Assembly (NCBI GenBank): GCA_036389275.1 | Contig: DASVQE010000104.1 | Span: 16,305-80,304 of the forward strand | Length of the DNA stretch: 64,000 nt | Reading direction: 5' to 3' | Source: QHVT01 sp036389275 | GTDB taxonomy: Bacteria; Acidobacteriota; Thermoanaerobaculia; Gp7-AA8 | Part shown: one piece after another, positions 37,201 to 44,300 of the stretch | How the letters are laid out: each line of letters opens with the position of its first letter | How positions within the stretch are numbered: the stretch's first letter is position 1 | Notes under the pieces: generated by a model | Databases searched by the model: none | Told to the model about the DNA's origin: nothing | What the model saw: only the letters and a program-made list of their open reading frames with translations | Made by a program: the position numbers and the translations under genes

Positions 37201-37375
37201 CGACCTGCAGCCGAACGAGTTCCGGCAGTTCGCGGTCATCCGCGATCTCGGCCTCGGCAACGTCTACAACGCGCGCGTGACGCTGCGCGTCGTCGGCGGC
37301 GCCGGCCGCGTCACCGCGTACGGCTCGGTCATCGACGAGCTCACCCAGGATCCCACCTACGTACCGGCGCAGTAG
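28298..37375 (+). CDS. Giant secreted repeat protein with DUF11 repeats and shared C-terminal module
   Basis: 3025 residues. A signal peptide (about 1-26) is followed by some 1600 residues of short Gly/Asn/Thr-rich beta repeats (NNGTVT, GGTLSGS motifs) that should form a long beta-helix or filament. From residue 1638 come DUF11-type beta-sandwich repeats; three of them (1761-2124) are nearly identical, encoded by 366-bp tandem units. Fibronectin-like domains follow (about 2240-2430), then a BACON-like segment (about 2437-2550), and a module of about 470 residues ending DPTYVPAQ. The last module is shared with the protein at 41320-45327. No outer-membrane barrel or LPXTG motif is visible, so the C-terminal module may be the sorting or anchoring part (inference). 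Confidence 0.85.
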   Translation: MKARRVGAMASFAVLVLFVAAPHASADSFTLTSSGGNWSNTAIWQQNGLPATRTPGSLAGTLDTVALATSLYTVTLDTSTIESVLLTTTCTTFGNCVLDVASANTLKLSAGSTIGSNVNLKITGGTLDGGTLTVSSGAVVDWSSGTIQNGTLTVGFGAQVNAAGPGTMTLSGETATLNGYWYYSAGQQAFNDATTFTVGSGGNYELIESNGIFSNDSANSSITVNAGGVFQKTGGNYGTNIDPTLNNHGTVTVSVSVLAINNGTHDGTFNMTASGTGVSFNGTETFDEGLILQGAGRADLFDTITINGVVTATNLYIDRYGSLRGGTSGVLNVSGLFETHGGSFVNGLTVNNNGTFDIAGDANTGFNTNAIFNNNGTVTINLLAAGNNVEIDSGAVFNNAAGKTVTLTGDVAFLSDGTGGARIANAGTFTKSSGSQIATVDVEFNNTGSVSVINASGGLAFSRGGTHSASSFLVGTGCAVGFSGGTHSFDNVTISGSTGLAKFTGGTATVGLGGLTIGAQTLQSGGTIGGSGTLSINNKFTWSSGTQSGSGKTILDTSAHTFSAADGPLTLTGRQIENNGTLTYAPGGANLLSINSGGQLINKNIFNLSGDVTITSDGVSIPLIDNRASGTLEKNSGSGTAHIYAAVDNAGSVNIPSGQLAFNGGGTNTGTINIPAAANALRFEFGTYTLDAGTVTGINDLGSFQIAGGTVDIGSPLTLKNVELSGGTLDGDVLDISGKLTWTGGSIAGASTTNILLGATLDHTAPTTTTTLQYRTLHNYGTFNYAPGLQGLMLDGNATISNESGGVFDIKGDGALLNGGGTNTFSNLSGATLKRTAGTSSTGMRFDVPVNNSGTISNEAGGGSIIFAGGGATTGGTISTATSSDLIDFFSGTFSVSMTGNAFTGPGSVEVVGGTLQVTANANANTTLSVKSGTLTVTSPNTFQISTLNWQGGTIGGSGTKRVFAGFIDNTAPTTLAGGTLTFAGSSMNYSGDSTNFLTVNGGATFNVETGATLNLTSAGTLGGTGTLSGSGGTIVKISSGTMHVDTPVSIATGGTIGATGGILQLDGGGTISRPIDTGVSAMVDFSGGTFNLSSGSILGSGSLRISGATVNANANVTAPKLLLTAGSLAGSGAVSVDGGTWSGGDLDGSATFTVNGGKTFDLESNLTTKMLRRPFTNNGTLRVITSATTVTLDGATLTNNGTMDLQQPIDFAWTGAAGSLVVNNGGTMQQSGINSGTFLHAPFNNNGTVTISNGNFDLLGSGTHSGSFTVGTSCVLGIDGTSQALGVLSSVSGAGHVVMGATAATVDGAFNLGGKLFLSGSGTFNSASGATAGALILSGTLTGSANLTLTSSIVSSWDGGTMSGSGTTFVNGSGIDVTGNNGPMYLARDLEIGNSSTMLWNSLNGLALENGVTLTNNGTLSLLKPGPIQQGTGGGSVVNNGTTTRNSFGGTLPFAPPFTNNGTVQLVSGNISFDGGYTQDAGSTDVGAATTLSSPLTIPLNGGVLQGSGIVDANVSNSGGNVKPGTSPGLLTINGNYAQGTGGTLTVELGGTIAGTDYDRLAVTGSATLGGALVASFVNSFTPSNGNIFDVLTYSSATGTFNSETLPTFPGGGTMTSSYRPTSYRLTANSTATPTGADMQVVQSPPPPSSVAHGQNVTFTFNVTNNGPSTATNVSFSDTLSGAQLVSATSTAGTCSGTAPIVCAIGTLSSGQGAVITITANANSTGSISNAASVSASETDPNTANNNTSAALTTTVNASADLGVTVTDSPDPAASGATVTYSVVLSNGGPDAAANTLLSFSMSNGSITSVSSASLTCSGSGASASCSAASLPTGSYGITVTAQAGSGLMTLTAGASSSTSDPSSGNNTASAQTTITSAATSADLGVTLTDSPDPVASGATVTYSVALTNGGPDAAANTLLSFSISNGSITGVTSGSLTCSGSGASASCSAASLPTGSYNITVTAQAGSGVMTLTAGASSSTADPSTGNNTASAQTTITSTATSADLGVTLTDSPDPATSGTTVTYNVVLTNGGPDAAANAVLSFSISNGSITSVTSASLTCNGSGASASCSAASLPTGSYNITVTAQAGSGVMTLTASASSSTGDPSNANNTASAQTTITSASADVKVLKSGPASAEALDNVVYTITVHNLGAGSASNVVVSDPTPSGLQFVSNVGACANAFPCNLGTLAAGQSVTITSTYQVMREARGTTITNTASVTSANDTNPANDNASAVTAINCSNNAPSIVTPANGTTEVPTSGFLRWSVAGADRYVVYLGPAGSGCTTAIGVVTDGEAFAYSGLAGGTTYEWRVEGQVNNCPVASSSCATFTTAKGCSAPAAPLPSVVGQTTSAKTYSVTWDAVPGAARYEIDEATNADFAGATTISTTKTEQAYKHDVDATSAFYYRVRAFNECAPAGVSSPTVRVVIVPVEPVQQTEPPSATVPAGSTEVVVQQVFIPGRENETLFYSATTDRPWLSVRPDSGVLPPEGITLDVVADPRNLPNGTFTASVIVTLNTSSASRVTTNAVTYVTVPVSVNLVTPVTPVQSKPSTSPYALVIPSVGHLDGIDSHWQSDVRVTNAGFRSARYGLTFTPTGGTASGVKQTVITVDAGATTALDDIIRNWYGVGAFGDGANGMLEIVPLEDPQSTALVTVASSRTYNVTGNGTLGQYIPALPFSGFVGRALNGALPNILSLQQIAQSKSFRTNVGIAEASGNAVSVLVSVFDDAAKKVLELPLQLGAGEQRQLNGLLAENGIELEDGRVEVQVTGGDGKVTAYASVVDNHTGDPLLVSGAPLAAASGSTRYVLPGAANLDNSVAHWRTDMRVFNYAPSQQAATLTFFPLGGGAPKNASVTLNAGQVLKLDNVIRTLFGSENTGGVVHLNTEVPSSLVVTGRTYNDTESGTFGQFIPAVTPQQATGLGGRTLHILQVEDSSRYRTNIGLAEVSGKPVTVELQIVLPDSKITPTVQIDLQPNEFRQFAVIRDLGLGNVYNARVTLRVVGGAGRVTAYGSVIDELTQDPTYVPAQ
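33578..34669 (+). repeat. Three tandem ~366-bp repeat units within the giant protein
   Basis: Units start at 33578, 33944 and 34310 (spacing 366 bp each; the last is 360 bp) and encode DUF11-like domains beginning ADLGVT, near-identical at protein and DNA level. Such high DNA identity indicates recent duplication or ongoing recombination, and makes the region prone to assembly collapse. Confidence 0.9.
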
Positions 37376-37410
37376 CGCCGCGCGAGCGAGTGGCGGAGCG
37401 ACACGCTCCG

Positions 37411-37629
37411 TCACTCCTCGCGCACGCGGACGGCGCGGTAGCGCGGCTTGATCGATTCGTTGAGGTAGGTGCCGATCGACTCGGCGGCGATCAGCTCGCG
37501 ATACGCGCGCGCCGGCACGTCGAGGTAGAAATAGCGTCGGCCGCTGCGGAAGCGCACCTCCAGCACGCGGTGCTCCGCGTCGTAGCCGACCGCGGCGACG
37601 GCGGAGGAGATGACGCGCTTCGTCCGCAC
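37411..37629 (-). CDS. KTSC domain protein
   Basis: 72 residues, GTG start at 37629. SSAVAAVGYDAEHRVLEVRF, then RYFYLDVPARAYRELIAAES and IGTYLNESIKPRY match the short KTSC domain (strand-rich, about 60 residues) found alone or fused to nucleic-acid enzymes. Function unknown. Convergent with the giant protein gene; 35 bp separate the stops. Confidence 0.85.
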   Translation of the reverse strand: MRTKRVISSAVAAVGYDAEHRVLEVRFRSGRRYFYLDVPARAYRELIAAESIGTYLNESIKPRYRAVRVREE

Positions 37630-37732
37630 ATGACCGGCGAAGCCAGACGCGCAGACTCATTATTTCGAAGTCGCGCATGAGTGTCTGACCGCTCGCCTTG
37701 CGCGCGCGGCGGCGCGCGCCGATATTGACCGG

Positions 37733-38281
37733 ATGCGAACACTCGTTTGCTCCGCCCTCGCACTCTCGCTGCTGCTCGCCGCCGATGCCGGCGCCGCCGG
37801 CTGGCCGCCGCCGCGCTCTCCCGTCGTGGCCGAGGCGGACGGCTACATCGACATCCCCGGCGCGGCCGTGCAGCCGCGGAAAGAGCACGTCTACAAAGCG
37901 GTCTTCAATGCCACCGCCGCGGCGGACGCGCCGTCGCATCTGATGCCGGCGCTGAACATGGCCGGCTCGGAGCTGAATGCCTTTGCCGTCGCGAAGGTGC
38001 CGTCGCGCAATGTGAAGTTCGTGGTGGTCTTCCACGGCGACGCCATCGACGGCATCCTCGACGACGCGCATTACCGCGCGAAATTCAACACGCCCAATCC
38101 GAACCTCAAAGTGCTGCACGAGATGAAGGCGGCCGGCGTGAAGCTCTACGTCTGCGGCCAGAACCTCGCCTTCGCGAACATCGATCCGAAGTCGATCGCC
38201 TCCGACGTCACGGTCGCCAGCGACGCGCTGATCGTGCTGATGGAGTACCAGAACGACGGCTACGCGCTCCTGAGCTTCTGA
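37733..38281 (+). CDS. Exported DsrE/DsrF-like protein
   Basis: 182 residues. Signal peptide (about 1-21) then a DsrE-fold domain with KVPSRNVKFVVVFHGDAIDG, VLHEMKAAGVKLYVCGQNLA and a final hydrophobic strand. The cysteine in YVCGQ matches the conserved cysteine of the COG1416 subgroup. Members are thought to handle sulfur or act as small redox carriers; here it is predicted to be periplasmic. Its stop is 4 bp before the next gene's GTG, so they are co-transcribed. Confidence 0.82.
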   Translation: MRTLVCSALALSLLLAADAGAAGWPPPRSPVVAEADGYIDIPGAAVQPRKEHVYKAVFNATAAADAPSHLMPALNMAGSELNAFAVAKVPSRNVKFVVVFHGDAIDGILDDAHYRAKFNTPNPNLKVLHEMKAAGVKLYVCGQNLAFANIDPKSIASDVTVASDALIVLMEYQNDGYALLSF

Positions 38282-38285
38282 TTCG

Positions 38286-39296
38286 GTGAAGCTGCTCATC
38301 CTCGGCGGCACCCGCTTCCTCGGCTATCACCTGGCCGAGGAAGCGCGGGCGCGGCGGCACGAGCTCACGCTCTTTCATCGCGGCCGGCACGCGCTCGCCG
38401 AGCCGCGCGGAGTCGAGACGATCCTCGGCGACCGCGAAACGGATCTCGGCTTGCTGCAAGGGCGCCGGTGGGATGCAGTCATCGACACCTCCGGCTACCT
38501 GCCGCGCACCATCGCCGCGTCGCTCGACGTCGAGCGCTATCTGTTCGTCTCTACCGTCTCCGTTTATGCCGACCGCGGCGTGGCCGGTCTCGACGAGAGC
38601 GCCGCGCTCGCGCGATTGAGCGCCGCGGAGCTGCAGCAGGCCGAATCCATCCATCCGTCAGGACCGATCTCCGCAACGACGTATGGAACGATGTATGGAG
38701 GTCTGAAAGTGTTGTGCGAGCAGCGCGTGCTGGAGGCGTTTCCGCAGCGCGCGCTCATCGTGCGGCCCGGCGTGATCGTCGGTCCCTACGACTACACCGA
38801 CCGGATGACCTACTGGGTGGCGCGCATCGCCCGCGGCGGCGAAGTGCTCGCGCCGGCGCCTCCGCAGCGGCAGTTGCAACTCCTCGACGCGCGCGACCTC
38901 GCCCGCTGGCTGATTGAGCTGCTCGAGCGCGGCGCCACCGGCACGTACAACGCCACCGGTCCGGCCACGACCATGGGCGAGCTGCTCACGACCGCTCTTC
39001 GCGTCGCGCGAAGCGGCGCCACGCTCACCTGGGTCGACGAAGCGTTCCTGCTCGACGCGGGCGTTGTGCCGTGGGTCGATCTCCCGTTGTGGCTGGCCGA
39101 GGATGCGAAGCCGCATACGCGCGGCCTCATGGCCATCGACTCGCGCAAGGCCTTCGCCGCCGGACTGCGCTGCCGGCCGCTCGAGGAGACGATCGAGGAC
39201 ACGTTGCGGTGGAATCAGCGCGATCGTCCGCTGCGCACCGGCCTCACCGCGGAACGGGAGCGGGAGTTGCTGGCGCGATGGCATCAGAGAGGATGA
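38286..39296 (+). CDS. NAD-dependent epimerase/dehydratase (extended SDR)
   Basis: 336 residues. Rossmann motif GGTRFLG at the N-terminus (LLILGGTRFLGYHLAEEAR), acidic/RGDxxxD-type turn HRGRHALAEPRGVETILGDR, and catalytic region TTYGTMYGGLKVLCEQ, whose YxxxK is YGGLK. The substrate-binding half has RPGVIVGPYDYTDRMTYW. Extended SDRs of this sort act on nucleotide sugars or related compounds; the exact substrate is unknown. GTG 38286. It overlaps the next gene by 4 bp (ATGA). Confidence 0.85.
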   Translation: MKLLILGGTRFLGYHLAEEARARRHELTLFHRGRHALAEPRGVETILGDRETDLGLLQGRRWDAVIDTSGYLPRTIAASLDVERYLFVSTVSVYADRGVAGLDESAALARLSAAELQQAESIHPSGPISATTYGTMYGGLKVLCEQRVLEAFPQRALIVRPGVIVGPYDYTDRMTYWVARIARGGEVLAPAPPQRQLQLLDARDLARWLIELLERGATGTYNATGPATTMGELLTTALRVARSGATLTWVDEAFLLDAGVVPWVDLPLWLAEDAKPHTRGLMAIDSRKAFAAGLRCRPLEETIEDTLRWNQRDRPLRTGLTAERERELLARWHQRG

Positions 39297-40291
39297 CCAT
39301 GAACCTGTTGTTCGCCGCGCTCCTGCTCAACGCCGCCGTCGCCGCATCCGATTTTCACGTGCGACCAATCCCGCTGCCCGGCGCCTCCGAGCGCGGCATC
39401 GCCATGGACTATCTCGCCTTCGATCCCGCCACGAAACAACTGTGGGTGCCGGCCGGCAACACCGGCGCGGTCGACGTGCTCGACACGACCACTGGCAAGA
39501 TGCGGCAGATCGGCGGACTGCCGACCGCGGAGCTCACCAGCGGCGAGCGGAAGCGCGTCGTCGGCCCGTCCTCCGCCTCCGTTGGCGACGGCGTGGTCTA
39601 CGTCGGCAACCGCGCCGACTCCACCATCTGCGCCTTCGGCTCGCGCTCGCTCGCGCGCGTCCGTTGCGGCCGCGTCGACTCGATGCCCGACGGCGTCTCG
39701 TACGTCGCGCCGACGCGCGAGGTGTGGGTCACCACGCCGCGCGACCGCTCGATCCGCGTGCTCGACGCGCAGACGCTGCAGGAGAAAACGAAGCTCACCT
39801 TCGATGGAGATCCCGAGGGCTACGCGGTCGACGCGAGGCATGGGCGGTTCCTCACCAACCTCGAAGATCGCGACGAGACCCTCGCCGTCGACCTTCGCAC
39901 GAGGAAAGTCGTCGCGCGCTGGAAGAGCGGCTGCGGCGAGGCTGGACCGCGCGGAATGGCGATGAGTCCCAGGGGCGAGTTGCTCTTCGTCGCCTGCACC
40001 GACAAGGTCGAGACCTTCAGCACCGGCAAGGCACCGGCGCTCCTCTCCTCCGCCGCCACCGGCAGCGGCGTCGACAGCATCGACTATGCACCGGCCACGC
40101 GCCTGCTCTACGCCGGCGCCGCGCGCAGCGGCGATCTCACCATCGTCGCCGTCGATCGCGCCGGCCGACTGCAGGCGGCGGCGCACGTCGTCACCGCCGC
40201 GGGCGCGCGCAACGGCGTCCTCGCATCGGACGGCACGCTCTACCTCGCTCACTCGCCGGGCAGCGAGCTGCTCGCGGTCTCGGCGAAGTGA
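39293..40291 (+). CDS. Exported YncE-like beta-propeller protein
   Basis: 332 residues with a signal peptide (MTMNLLFAALLLNAAVAASD) and about six blade repeats of the YVTN/YncE kind (AMDYLAFDPATKQLWVPAGN, NTGAVDVLDTTTGKMRQIG, EGYAVDARHGRFLTNLEDRD). Probably a periplasmic or surface seven-bladed propeller, role unknown. The ATG at 39293 overlaps the epimerase stop; a second ATG at 39299 is equally possible. Ends abutting the leftward regulator gene. Confidence 0.82.
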   Translation: MTMNLLFAALLLNAAVAASDFHVRPIPLPGASERGIAMDYLAFDPATKQLWVPAGNTGAVDVLDTTTGKMRQIGGLPTAELTSGERKRVVGPSSASVGDGVVYVGNRADSTICAFGSRSLARVRCGRVDSMPDGVSYVAPTREVWVTTPRDRSIRVLDAQTLQEKTKLTFDGDPEGYAVDARHGRFLTNLEDRDETLAVDLRTRKVVARWKSGCGEAGPRGMAMSPRGELLFVACTDKVETFSTGKAPALLSSAATGSGVDSIDYAPATRLLYAGAARSGDLTIVAVDRAGRLQAAAHVVTAAGARNGVLASDGTLYLAHSPGSELLAVSAK

Positions 40292-40660
40292 CTACGAGCC
40301 GCGCGCCACGCGGATCAGCGCTTCCATGTGCCCGATGTACTTTTCGAACGCGCGCTTGCCGGAGGCGGTCAGCGCGTACTCGGTGCGCGGCATCCGTCCC
40401 TCGAACGACTTGCGGCACGTCAGGTAACCCGCTTCTTCCAGCTTGCGCGCGTGCACGCTGACGTTGCCGTCGGTGGTCTTGAGGATCGACTTCAGCTCGT
40501 TGAAGCTGAGCGTCGGATTGACCGCCAGCGCGCTGACGATCGCCAGGCGCGTCTTCTCGTGAATGAGCCGGTCGAAGTCGGGGATCGACGTCTCGAGCGG
40601 CTGCCGGCGCGCGGCCGGCGCCTCGGTCGTCTGCTTTTTCACTGCTGCTGATCTAGCCAC
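40292..40660 (-). CDS. Winged-helix transcriptional regulator (HTH_34 type)
   Basis: 122 residues, GTG start at 40660. DRLIHEKTRLAIVSALAVNP, TLSFNELKSILKTTDGNVSV and HARKLEEAGYLTCRKSFEGR form the winged helix of the ArsR/MarR-like HTH_34 family (PF13601), with a C-terminal helix FEKYIGHMEALIRVA for dimerisation. Co-transcribed with the upstream membrane protein (8-bp overlap), a pairing common in Acidobacteriota. Its target is probably its own operon. Confidence 0.88.
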   Translation of the reverse strand: MARSAAVKKQTTEAPAARRQPLETSIPDFDRLIHEKTRLAIVSALAVNPTLSFNELKSILKTTDGNVSVHARKLEEAGYLTCRKSFEGRMPRTEYALTASGKRAFEKYIGHMEALIRVARGS

Positions 40661-41237
40661 CGTAACTCCTTGCGATGATGAATCCGAAGATGAGATGCAG
40701 CCCGCCGAAGCCGGCGCCGAGGAGCGCGTTGGCGACGACGGGAGACACGAAACAGGCGGCGATGCCGAGGAACATGAAACAGACGCCCATCACCGGCACG
40801 ACGCGGATCGAGAACGCGCCGCTGCTGACGAACGACGCGCCGTAGAGCAGCAGCCACGTTGCCGGCAGCGGCGCGTAAAGCTGCAGCGTGGCCAGCAGAT
40901 ACGTGAGCGCGGCGCCGGCCACGATCGGCGCGAAGTAACTGCTGAAAAAGCGCCGCGCCGGACCGCCGGTGAACGACACTCCGGCCCGCCGCGCCTTGCG
41001 CAGCATGGCCAGTCCGGCGATGACCGCCGCCACCACCGCCTCCGCGAGCCAGATCAGCAGCCACCGCCGCGACACCGCGTACGGATGCGCCGCGATGGCC
41101 GCCGCCAGCGCCGTCGCTCCGACCCCGACGCCGCCCCAACCGGGAATCGACGTGAACGCGCTGGCGCGCTCCATCGCCTCGCGGATGTAGCGGAGGTTGC
41201 TGAGCGCGTGCTCGTGAATCGGTGCCGGATCGGTCAC
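40653..41237 (-). CDS. Conserved membrane protein paired with winged-helix regulator
   Basis: About 194 residues. N-terminal cytoplasmic segment LRYIREAMERASAFTSIPGW is followed by about five hydrophobic segments (GVGVGATALAAAIAAHPYAV, WLLIWLAEAVVAAVIAGLAM, and others). The family occurs next to PF13601 regulators and may sense a membrane signal; no activity known. Start is ambiguous: GTG codons at 41237 and 41243 or a TTG at 41255; none has a convincing ribosome-binding site. Divergent from the metzincin gene. Confidence 0.7.
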   Translation of the reverse strand: MTDPAPIHEHALSNLRYIREAMERASAFTSIPGWGGVGVGATALAAAIAAHPYAVSRRWLLIWLAEAVVAAVIAGLAMLRKARRAGVSFTGGPARRFFSSYFAPIVAGAALTYLLATLQLYAPLPATWLLLYGASFVSSGAFSIRVVPVMGVCFMFLGIAACFVSPVVANALLGAGFGGLHLIFGFIIARSYGG

Positions 41238-41319
41238 GACCACATGATAGCGCAAAGCACTTTCCGGCGTTGATCGTTTAGAATAACCATCGTCAGTCCG
41301 CGATCGGAGGCCTCAACCC

Positions 41320-44300
41320 ATGCGTCGTTTGTCTCTCGTTCTCTGTCTGTTCGTTTTCGCGACGAACGCTACCGCCGTGACCCTGCCGCCGGCGTCCGAC
41401 GCCGCGCTCCTCGGGCGCGCGCACGCGGTCGTCTCCGGCACGGTGCTCGGCTCCGCCGCGCGCGAGATCGGCGGCCGCCTGATCGTCACCGACACGCGCC
41501 TCCGCGTCGACGAAGTGCTCAAGGGCAGCGTGCGCGGCGACGTCGTCACCATCACCGAGGTGGGCGGCTTCACCGCCGAGCGCGGCCTGGTCGTCCCCGG
41601 CTCCGCGGTCTACACGACAGGCCAGCGCGTGGTGGCGTTCCTCCGCGCGCGTGACGACGGCAGCTACTACACCGCGAACATGCAGCTCGGCGCCTTCCGC
41701 TTCGAAGGCGACGCGCTCGTGCGCGACGAAGACGAGCAGCGCAGCAGCCGTCCCGCCGCGGCGTTCCTCGACTTCGTGCGCGGCCACGCCGCGAGTCCCG
41801 ATGCCGAGGCGGCGATGAAAAGCGCGCCGGTCGCGGTCAACGCCGCGCCGTCGTCCTACCTCCTCACCGGTGGCTCGCCGGCGCGCCCGATCCGCTGGCA
41901 AGGCTGCGAGTCCAACTGCTCGATCGGCTTCAAGATCGGCGGCGGCGCACAGGCCGGCGTGACCGACACCGTCGGCGGCGCGGAGAACGCGCTCGCCGCC
42001 TGGACCGACGATCCGAACTCCAACGTCAACCTCAGCCTCGACGGCATCAGCGCCAGCACCGTCATGGCCGACGACGCCAGCGACGAGAACCAGATCCTCA
42101 CCAACTACACCGGCAGCGTGCCCGGCTTCTGCGACGGCGGCCTCGCCTGCGCCGCGGTCTACTTCAACCCGCCGGGACACACCTTCCGCGGCGAGCAGTT
42201 CTACTCGATCGAGGAAGCGGACGTCTGCCTGCTGGCGGTGAGCATGTCGCAGTCGACGTACGAGGCCGTGCTCGCGCACGAGATCGGCCACGCCCTCGGC
42301 TTCGCCCACTCGCCGAGCGGCGGCAATCTGATGAGCAACCCGACGCCGACGAACCTCGGCGCCACGCTCCGCCCGTACGACCACGACGCCATGGCCGACG
42401 TCTACGGCAGCGGCGTGGCCTGCAGCGCGCCGGCGGTCACGAACGCCACCGGCGACGGCAGCGTCACCTTCGGCTCGACGCGCACGCTCAGCGTCACCGC
42501 CACCGGCACCGCGCCGCTGCATTACCAGTGGTACAACGCCACCAGCGGCATCCAGCAGAACCCGGTCGGCGACGACTCCTCGCAGTTCACCACGCCCTCG
42601 ATCACCGAGACGCAGAGCTACTGGGTGCGCGTCACCAACACCTGCGGCAGCGCGCCGAGCCGCACCTTCACCGTCGTGCCGGCGGAGTGCAACAAGCCGG
42701 CGATCACGCAGCAGTCGCAGAGCCAGCGCGTCAACCCCGGCTCGAAAGTGACGCTCGCCCTCACCGCCACCGGCGACGGCCCGCTCACCTATCAGTGGTT
42801 CGAGTCGAGCACCGCCGGCGACACCTCGAAGCAGGTCGCCTCGACCGCGCAATTCACGACGCCCGCGCTCAACGCGACCACCTCCTACTGGGCGCGCGTG
42901 ACGAACAACTGCGGCCACGCCGACAGCACCGTCGTCACCATCACCGTCGGCGCGCAGTGCGTGCAGCCGACCATCACCTCGCAGCCGAACAGCCAGCAGA
43001 TCCTCGTCGGCGGCACGGCCACGCTCTCGGTCACCGCGGCCGGCGACGCGCCATTCACCTATCAGTGGTTCGAGGGCGATGCGCCGGTCGACAACAAGCC
43101 GCTGGTCGGCAAGACCTCGTCGAGCGTGACCATCGGTCCGGTGACGACGGCCGGCACGACCAAGTACTGGGTGCGCGTCGGCAACGCCTGCGGCACGATC
43201 AACAGCCAGAACGCCGCCGTGACGGCGACCTGCGCCACCGTGACCGCGCCGGAGATCGCCGCGCCGGCGATCTCGCTCGCTTCCCTCGGCTACTTCGTTT
43301 CGTGGAGCGGCGATCTCGCGCTGACGCCGAAGTTCGAGCTGCAGGAATCGGCCTCGCCCGACTTTTCCTCGCCGACGACCTACACCGTCACCGGCGCCCT
43401 CGGCCGCACCATCGCCGCGCACAACGACCTGAGCGCCGACGCGCGCTTCTACTACCGCGTGCGCGCCTTCTCCGCCTGCACGAATCAGCCGACCGCCTAC
43501 TCCGCCGTCGTCTCGACCTTCGTCACGCGCCCGCTGCCCGCCGACGGCAAGGACTTCGCGCTGTCGATTCCGGTCGGCACGAACCAGCCGCTCACGCAGA
43601 ACTATCTCGTCCCCGGCTTCGGCGACAAGGCCACGAACGACGATCACTTCGCCATCACCACCGACGCGCCGTGGCTGACGGTCTTCCCGTCGTCCGGCGC
43701 GCTCGCCGCCGGCGGCACGACGGTGCAGCTCACCATCGATCCGACGCAGCTCGGCGTCGGCTCGACCACTGCAACGATTTCTGTGCAGCGCACGCAAGGC
43801 GCCGGCAAGGGGCCGCAGAGCAACGCCACCTCGACGCTCAACCTGCCGTTCTCGGTCAGCCTGGTCACGCCGGTCTCGCCCGTCGGCCGCGACACCACGC
43901 CGCCTCCCGGCACGCTGCTCATTCCGGCCGTGGCGCACGCCGACGGCATCAGCACGCCGTTCCGCTCCGACATCCGCATCGTGAACTCCGCCGCGGAAGC
44001 GGTGACGTACGACCTGAGCTTCACGCCGTCCGGCACGAACGGCACGACCAGCGGCAAGAAGACCAGCGTGGTGATCCCGGCGAACGCCACCCTCGGACTC
44101 GATGACGTGGTGAAGGCGTGGTACGGCGCCGGCGTGGCCGGCGAGCTCGGACTCGGCACGCTGGAGATCCGTCCGATGTCGACGGCCAGCGGCGCCAGCC
44201 CCAATCCGCTGCAGACCTTCGCCTCCAGCCGCACCTTCAGCGTCAACAGCCTCGGCACGCTCGGCCAGTTCATCCCGGCCATTCCGCTGACGTCGTTCAT

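Noticed and set aside
28298..37375. Autotransporter
   Set aside because: Beta-helix-like repeats are present but there is no C-terminal barrel; the end is the shared soluble module.
37655..37682. ACTCAT...ATGAGT inverted repeat between the KTSC and DsrE-like genes
   Set aside because: Arms of only 6 bp with a 16-bp gap and no clear promoter; too weak to call an operator.
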